A stretch of 24,790 bases of DNA. Source: a virus. Made by a program: the position numbers and the translations under genes. Position 1 is the stretch's first letter. Each line of letters begins with the position of its first letter. Below the pieces are notes generated by a model. The model had not been told where the DNA came from and made no database searches. It saw nothing but the letters and a program-made list of their open reading frames with translations. The DNA lies in the IMG/VR virus record IMGVR_UViG_3300038436_000150, positions 1 through 24,790 of that record; one strand, 5' to 3'. Positions 21,624-24,790 of the stretch are shown here, one piece after another.

Positions 21624-21670
21624 GTGGTTGTTGATATGGTCACAATAACAACCACTCCGGAAAAGGTCAA
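21624..21670 (-). promoter_or_regulatory. Promoter and operator of the Phd/RelE operon
   Basis: On the minus strand TTGACC (21665-21670) and TATTGT (21642-21647) are separated by 17 bases, a good sigma70 arrangement. A perfect 9-base inverted repeat, GTGGTTGTT (21624-21632) and AACAACCAC (21647-21655) with 14 bases between, overlaps the -10 box. A dimeric antitoxin bound there would block RNA polymerase, as in other Phd/YefM systems. Transcription would start near 21635, giving a leader of about 24 bases with GAGGAG. Sequence is direct; function is inferred. Confidence 0.7.
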
Positions 21671-21734
21671 GAGACAGGGACAAGGTGAGCATGCGGTGAT
21701 AAGCCATCAGCTTTCAGTTTCAGCGGACCCGCCG

Positions 21735-21890
21735 ACCACTCTCTCTGTTCCCCTTCGCGTCTTTGCGCCTCTGCGTTCTTCTTTAGCTGATAGCTGTTAG
21801 CTGACCGCTGATAACCGTCTCGTAGGAGTCGCTTCAGCGGCGACCGAACCGAAGCAGGATCGCGGCTCAAGCCGCTCCTGCTGGGGTGCG
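21735..21890. repeat. Composite host repeat, copy 2 (type B right arm, C repeats and type A)
   Basis: This holds the right arm of type B (CGTCTTTGCGCCTCTGCGTTC, split here as about 21755-21779), then the short AGCTGATAGCTGTTAGCTGA repeats (21784-21803), then the REP-like element GTAGGAGTCGCTTCAGCGGC with its partner GCGGCTCAAGCCGCTCCTGC (21822-21882). The part from 21773 is nearly identical to 22676-22795 with the first 56 bases the same. The left arm of type B is missing, so the copy is truncated. Together with the promoter region it fills the gene-free stretch 21612-21916. Confidence 0.8.
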
Positions 21891-21916
21891 TCCGAAGGCT
21901 GACAGCTATCTGCTCT

Positions 21917-22207
21917 CTACGCCGCGTGGCGGAAGTCCTTCACCTTGAGTTCCGCTGCTTTCTGTTGAGCATGCCAGAGGTCGTACTGCAACTGATGGTT
22001 GAGCCAGCTTTCCGGGCTGCCGCCAAAGGCTTTGGCCAAGCGGATGGCCATGACCGGGGTGACATTGGCGCGGCCGTTCAGCACGGCGGAGAGAGTTTTT
22101 CTGGTCACCCCAAGCCCCTTGGCTGCCTCGGTCACGGTCAATCCCAGCGGTTCGAGGCATGCCTCACGAATCAATTCGCCCGGATGTGGTGGGTCATGCA
22201 TCAGCAT
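21917..22207 (-). CDS. higA: HigA-family antitoxin (XRE helix-turn-helix)
   Basis: A 96-residue protein. It begins [20 protein letters not shown], the 'PphPGeiLre.fL.plglt' start shared by HigA/VapI antitoxins, then has a helix-turn-helix ([20 protein letters not shown] and [19 protein letters not shown]) and the typical [20 protein letters not shown] end. It should bind HigB and repress the operon. ATG 22207 has AAAGGAG eight bases upstream; the ATG two codons later is an alternative. As in other higBA loci the toxin gene comes first, 18 bases upstream on the minus strand. Confidence 0.93.
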   Translation of the reverse strand: MLMHDPPHPGELIREACLEPLGLTVTEAAKGLGVTRKTLSAVLNGRANVTPVMAIRLAKAFGGSPESWLNHQLQYDLWHAQQKAAELKVKDFRHAA

Positions 22208-22225
22208 AGTGTCTTCTCCTTTGGG

Positions 22226-22504
22226 TTAATGATAATCAAGGTAGTCAACATCAACCGCCTCGGTTCCTTGGAAGCGGAAAACAAGGCGCCAGTTGCCGGA
22301 AACGGCCACGCTGTAATAGCCCTCTCGGTCGCCCCTCAGCGCATGGAGCTTGAAGCCGGGCAGGTCCATGTCATCCGCCGAGGTGCTGGTGTGCAGGCGG
22401 ACCAGGAGGAGCCGCAGCCGTTTGGCGTGGTCGGCATTGATCCCTTTTTTGCTGCCGGCAAGGAAGAAATCGCGCAACCCCTTGTGGCTGAAATTCTTGA
22501 TCAT
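22226..22504 (-). CDS. higB: HigB-family toxin (RelE superfamily mRNA interferase)
   Basis: A 92-residue protein with the HigB signature: GLRDFFLAGSKKGINADHAKRLRLLLVRL in two N-terminal helices, then DMDLPGFKLHALRGDREGYYSVAVSGNWRLVFRF and a DVDYLDYH end. The family's 'LPG..LH.L.G.r.g.ysv.v.gNwRl.F.f.....vdv.yeDYH' pattern is complete, so the toxin is probably active. HigB cuts mRNA on translating ribosomes. It precedes higA on the minus strand. No Shine-Dalgarno is obvious before its ATG, and the predicted transcription start is at about the ATG itself, suggesting leaderless or very weak translation of the toxin. Confidence 0.94.
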   Translation of the reverse strand: MIKNFSHKGLRDFFLAGSKKGINADHAKRLRLLLVRLHTSTSADDMDLPGFKLHALRGDREGYYSVAVSGNWRLVFRFQGTEAVDVDYLDYH

Positions 22505-22508
22505 GAAG

Positions 22509-22539
22509 AACGTATAACCCGTAACGTTCCAGGTGTCAA
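22509..22539 (-). promoter_or_regulatory. Promoter and candidate operator of higBA
   Basis: On the minus strand a perfect -35 box TTGACA (22534-22539) is followed after 16 bases by TTATAC (22512-22517). The predicted transcription start is within one or two bases of the HigB ATG at 22504. An inverted repeat AACGT/ACGTT with 10 bases between covers 22509-22528 and overlaps the -10 box, fitting a HigA operator. Binding by HigA is inferred. Confidence 0.65.
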
Positions 22540-22581
22540 TTCTTCGCGTCCTTGCATTTTGCCTTTGAGCTTTCAGCCGTC

Positions 22582-22795
22582 AGCAGGAACAGAAAACCCA
22601 GAGGCGCAAAGGCGCGGAACGTGCTACTCATCGCCGCTAAGCCTCTCATCCTGCCCCTTGCGTCTCTGCGCCTTGGCGTTCTTCTTTAGCTGATAGCTGT
22701 TAGCTGACCGCTGATAACCGTCTCGTAGGAGCCGCTTCAGCGGCGACCGAACCGAAGCAGGGTCGCGGCTCAGCCGCTCCTGCAGCGGGTTGCGT
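22582..22795. repeat. Composite host repeat, copy 3 (types B, C and A)
   Basis: Type B left arm (AGAGGCGCAAAGGCGCGGAA, about 22596-22621), a unique centre, type B right arm (GCGTCTCTGCGCCTTGGCGT, 22660-22679), then AGCTGATAGCTGTTAGCTGA (22689-22708), then the REP-like GTAGGAGCCGCTTCAGCGGC and its partner GCGGCTCAGCCGCTCCTGCA (22725-22784). The section 22676-22795 is almost a copy of 21773-21890. No gene is seen in it. Confidence 0.8.
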
Positions 22796-22800
22796 TTGGG

Positions 22801-23032
22801 ACGTCAGCTTTTAGCTGTCAGCGGTCAGCAAGAACAGAAGAACGCCAAGGCGCAAAGGCGCGGAGGGTTGCCCTCTACTCCTTATCGCTAGCGCCTTTGC
22901 ACCTCTGCGTTGTTCTTTTGCTTTTAGCTTGATCGCTGATGGCTAAAAGCTGATAGCTGTCTCGTAGGAGCCGCTTCAGCGGCGACCGAACCGAAGCGGG
23001 GTCGCGGCTGAAGCCGCTCCTGCAGGGATGCA
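22801..23032. repeat. Composite host repeat, copy 4 (types C, B and A)
   Basis: Here AGCTTTTAGCTGTCAGCGGTCAGC precedes type B (left arm AAGAACGCCAAGGCGCAAAGG, about 22834-22854; right arm CGCCTTTGCACCTCTGCGTT, 22891-22910), then TAGCTTGATCGCTGATGGC and AGCTGATAGCTGT (22949-22961), then the REP-like pair GTAGGAGCCGCTTCAGCGGC (22964-22983) and GCGGCTGAAGCCGCTCCTGC (23004-23023). It is the cleanest example of the A element, with both arms intact. Copies 3 and 4 lie head to tail, upstream of the porin gene. Confidence 0.8.
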
Positions 23033-23059
23033 TCTGAAAGCGGATGGCTGATTGCTGAC

Positions 23060-23308
23060 CGCCCTTGGCCGCATGGTAAAAAAAATTGTATTTTTTCTGA
23101 GATTTGGTTCAGTTTTTTGTAGACAGGCCGAAATGAGTGCGGTATCACAGGATAACTTCCTGAATTTGCTTGTAATTAATTAAGTAAATTCTTAAGTGCG
23201 GCTCGGGGGATGGGCCGCGAGGGGAGGATGGCACGAAACCCGTGCCGTGGCAGGGGGTTGCAGAGGCAACTCCAAATGAAACACCTTTACGCATAAGGAG
23301 AAAGAGGG
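23060..23308 (+). promoter_or_regulatory. AT-rich upstream region and hairpin leader of the porin gene
   Basis: After the repeats the sequence turns AT-rich (23075-23200, with A- and T-runs and TTGCTTGTAATTAATTAAG), a likely promoter zone, though I cannot choose one -35/-10 pair with confidence. The following GC-rich leader holds a hairpin GGCACG-AAACC-CGTGCC (about 23230-23246) and a second GTTGC-AGAG-GCAAC (about 23258-23271). AAGGAG lies eight bases before ATG 23309. The leader does not contain the GACGCAAAGCC core of c-di-GMP/cGAMP (GEMM) riboswitches, so I leave its type open. Confidence 0.5.
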
Positions 23309-24790
23309 ATGCTGAAAAAAATTTCCGTACTGGCGTTCGCCGGCATGCTTGCGCTGCCTGCGGTCGCTGCCGCCGGAGCCGGCGGCGCTGCTTCCAGCCT
23401 CGACGCGCAGATCGCCGACCTGACCAAGCAGCTTGAGGCCCTGAAAGCCCAGATGAAAGACATGAAGGCCGATCAGGACGCCAAACTGAGCAAGATCGAC
23501 ACGTTTGAAGAGCGGGCAGAGGCATGGGATGCAGCCTCCCGCTTCCAGTGGTCCGGCGACTTCCGTTCACGCTATGATTGGTATGAGCGTGATCGCAAGA
23601 CCTCGGCAACCACATCGGTTACCGACAAGAACGAAAGTCTCTTCACGAATCGCCTCCGCCTGAACATGCGCGCCAAGGCCACCGAGAACGTCGAGTTCAA
23701 GGGCCGCCTCGCCATGTACAAGGCATGGGGCATGTCGGGAACGCCAAGCACTCCTGGTGATGCATGGGGCGCTTTCCCGGCCTTTGACGGAACCTCGGCC
23801 CGTCAGGTCGGCGACAACACCCTGCTGGTTGACCGCGCCTTTGTAAACTGGAACAACATCGGCGGCCAGCCGATCTGGTTCTCCATCGGTCGTCGTCCCA
23901 CCACCGATGGCCCCTCTGCCCAGTTGCGCATGGGCAACGATGAGCGCATGGCCACCCCGACGGCCTTTATGGACTGGCCCTTCGATGGTATTTCGGTAGG
24001 ATATGCCTATAACAGCCTCTTTGGGCTCACCGACGCCCCGGGCCGTATCCGCGTCTGCTATGGTCGCGGTTTTGAGGGCGGCCTGGAAGCGGATGCTACC
24101 GGCACCAACGATACCGACTTCGCCGGTGTGAGCTGGGATGTTTACAAAAAGGGGAGCCGGTTTGTTTATCTCCAATCATTTGTCGCCATGAATGTCTTCA
24201 ATTACCCTGACTTCAGCGATAACACGATGGATACGGCATACGCTACCTCGATGGGTGGCCGGAAAAACCTTGGCAATATCATCCATTCTTCGGCGGTGTA
24301 CGAGGACAAGTTCCAGAACCTGAACTACTTCGTCACCGGTGGCTGGAGCCGTACCGATCCGAACTCGAATGGCATGCTGGGGGTGGGTAATACCCATTCG
24401 GATAATGGGTATGCCCTGCATCTCGGCGGCCGTTACGATATCCCCAATCAGCCGTTCAAAGTTGGTCTTGAGTACAACCACGGCTCGAAGTACTGGATTG
24501 GCATGACCCCCGGTCACGATGACATGTATGCTGCCAAGCTGGCCACCCGTGGCGATGTGTACGAGGTGTACGGCATCTACGACATCCCCGGCGGCGAGGC
24601 GATCTCCAAGTTCGGTAAGGCCTTCATCCGTTTGGGCTACCAGCACTACGAGTACGACTACACCGGCTCGATGGACTGGAATATGGCCCCCAAAGATGTT
24701 GACAGCGAGTATGCTGCTGCTGCCGCCCAAGGACAGACTGTTGTTACGGATGCCGACCAGATCTACGCCACCTTCGAGGTGTATTTCTAA
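23309..24790 (+). CDS. Outer-membrane porin, DUF3373-like
   Basis: A complete 493-residue outer-membrane protein. It has a Sec signal peptide (MLKKISVLAFAGMLALPAVAAAG, cut near residues 20-23), a periplasmic coiled coil (SLDAQIADLTKQLEALKAQM, about 30-65), then a beta barrel with many alternating strands, for example FQWSGDFRSRYDWYERD, NRLRLNMRAKATENVEFKGRL and FIRLGYQHYEYDY. The last residues DQIYATFEVYF end with Phe, the usual signal for insertion by BAM. The overall plan matches the DUF3373 family common in Geobacter-like and Desulfobulbus-like bacteria. Substrate is unknown. Codon use and amino-acid composition differ from the phage block. It is preceded by a leader with hairpins and its stop is the last codon of the window. 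Confidence 0.85.
   Translation: MLKKISVLAFAGMLALPAVAAAGAGGAASSLDAQIADLTKQLEALKAQMKDMKADQDAKLSKIDTFEERAEAWDAASRFQWSGDFRSRYDWYERDRKTSATTSVTDKNESLFTNRLRLNMRAKATENVEFKGRLAMYKAWGMSGTPSTPGDAWGAFPAFDGTSARQVGDNTLLVDRAFVNWNNIGGQPIWFSIGRRPTTDGPSAQLRMGNDERMATPTAFMDWPFDGISVGYAYNSLFGLTDAPGRIRVCYGRGFEGGLEADATGTNDTDFAGVSWDVYKKGSRFVYLQSFVAMNVFNYPDFSDNTMDTAYATSMGGRKNLGNIIHSSAVYEDKFQNLNYFVTGGWSRTDPNSNGMLGVGNTHSDNGYALHLGGRYDIPNQPFKVGLEYNHGSKYWIGMTPGHDDMYAAKLATRGDVYEVYGIYDIPGGEAISKFGKAFIRLGYQHYEYDYTGSMDWNMAPKDVDSEYAAAAAQGQTVVTDADQIYATFEVYF

Noticed and set aside
21926-22693. 255-residue plus-strand frame over HigBA
   Set aside because: It is antisense to two strongly supported TA genes and runs through repeat sequence.
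20853-23032. Possible CRISPR array from the many repeats
   Set aside because: The repeats are of different kinds, are irregularly spaced, have inverted arms and enclose genes. There are no equal-length spacers and no cas genes.
23200-23300. GEMM (c-di-GMP or cGAMP) riboswitch before the porin
   Set aside because: It was considered because such riboswitches are frequent in Geobacter-like bacteria, but the conserved GACGCAAAGCC and GGTAGC elements are absent.
1-24790. tRNA or rRNA genes and an integrase-type attachment site
   Set aside because: I saw no tRNA-like cloverleaf ending, no rRNA signature and no tyrosine or serine integrase; the element is of the transposing type.

Overview
The window holds the late half of an integrated Mu-type transposable phage (about 1-20852), then a stretch of bacterial chromosome rich in intergenic repeats with two toxin-antitoxin (TA) operons, and finally a complete outer-membrane porin gene. 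The host is probably a GC-rich member of Desulfobacterota/Desulfuromonadota (Geobacter/Desulfuromonas/Desulfobulbus relatives). This rests mainly on the terminal porin, which resembles the DUF3373 family typical of those groups, so it is an inference and not a firm identification.

The phage late genes all read rightward and are tightly packed, often with TGATG or ATGA stop-start overlaps. The order is: an unidentified partial gene, small terminase, large terminase, DUF935 portal, MuF minor head protein with a C-terminal domain that looks like a phage PBECR2 RNase-toxin fold, gpG-type virion morphogenesis protein, gpI-type prohead protease with a nested scaffold start, DUF2190 decorator, major capsid, a small head protein, DUF1320, DUF1834, a small protein and the tail tube. 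A tail assembly chaperone pair follows, carrying a complete -1 frameshift signal. Then come the tape measure, DUF2460, DUF2163, an NlpC/P60-like protein, a J-like tip protein, a tail fibre and three small unidentified proteins. The head module is Mu-like. The tail module is of the flexible, non-contractile type seen in lambda, gene transfer agents and B3/D3112-like phages: there are no sheath or baseplate-wedge genes. Early and regulatory genes (repressor, MuA/MuB transposition proteins, lysis) are not in the window and should lie upstream.

The last phage gene is a D12-class adenine methyltransferase, in the position that mom occupies in Mu. It is preceded by about 230 nt of consecutive stem-loops. 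Sixty-eight bases after its stop the sequence matches the terminal bases of the Mu right end (GCGCCGCTTCA) behind three TTTTCGC heptamers. Homology to a host repeat begins at the next base, which fixes the right boundary at 20852/20853 by two independent lines of evidence.

The chromosomal part (20853-23308) contains four copies of a composite repeat. Each consists of a GCAGAGGCGCAAAGGCGC-type inverted repeat, short AGCTGATAGCTGT-type repeats and a REP-like GTAGGAGCCGCTTCAGCGG element. A Phd/RelE-type operon and a HigBA operon, both on the minus strand, sit between copies. Each has a recognisable sigma70-type promoter overlapped by an inverted repeat suited to autoregulation. The porin gene (23309-24790) has an AT-rich upstream region and a leader with two hairpins, and ends exactly at the window edge.

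The observations most worth following are the complete -1 frameshift cassette in the tail chaperone gene, the nested scaffold start, the toxin-like tail on the MuF protein, the structured leader of the terminal methyltransferase, the Mu-type end inserted at a host repeat, and near-identical direct repeats bracketing HigBA.
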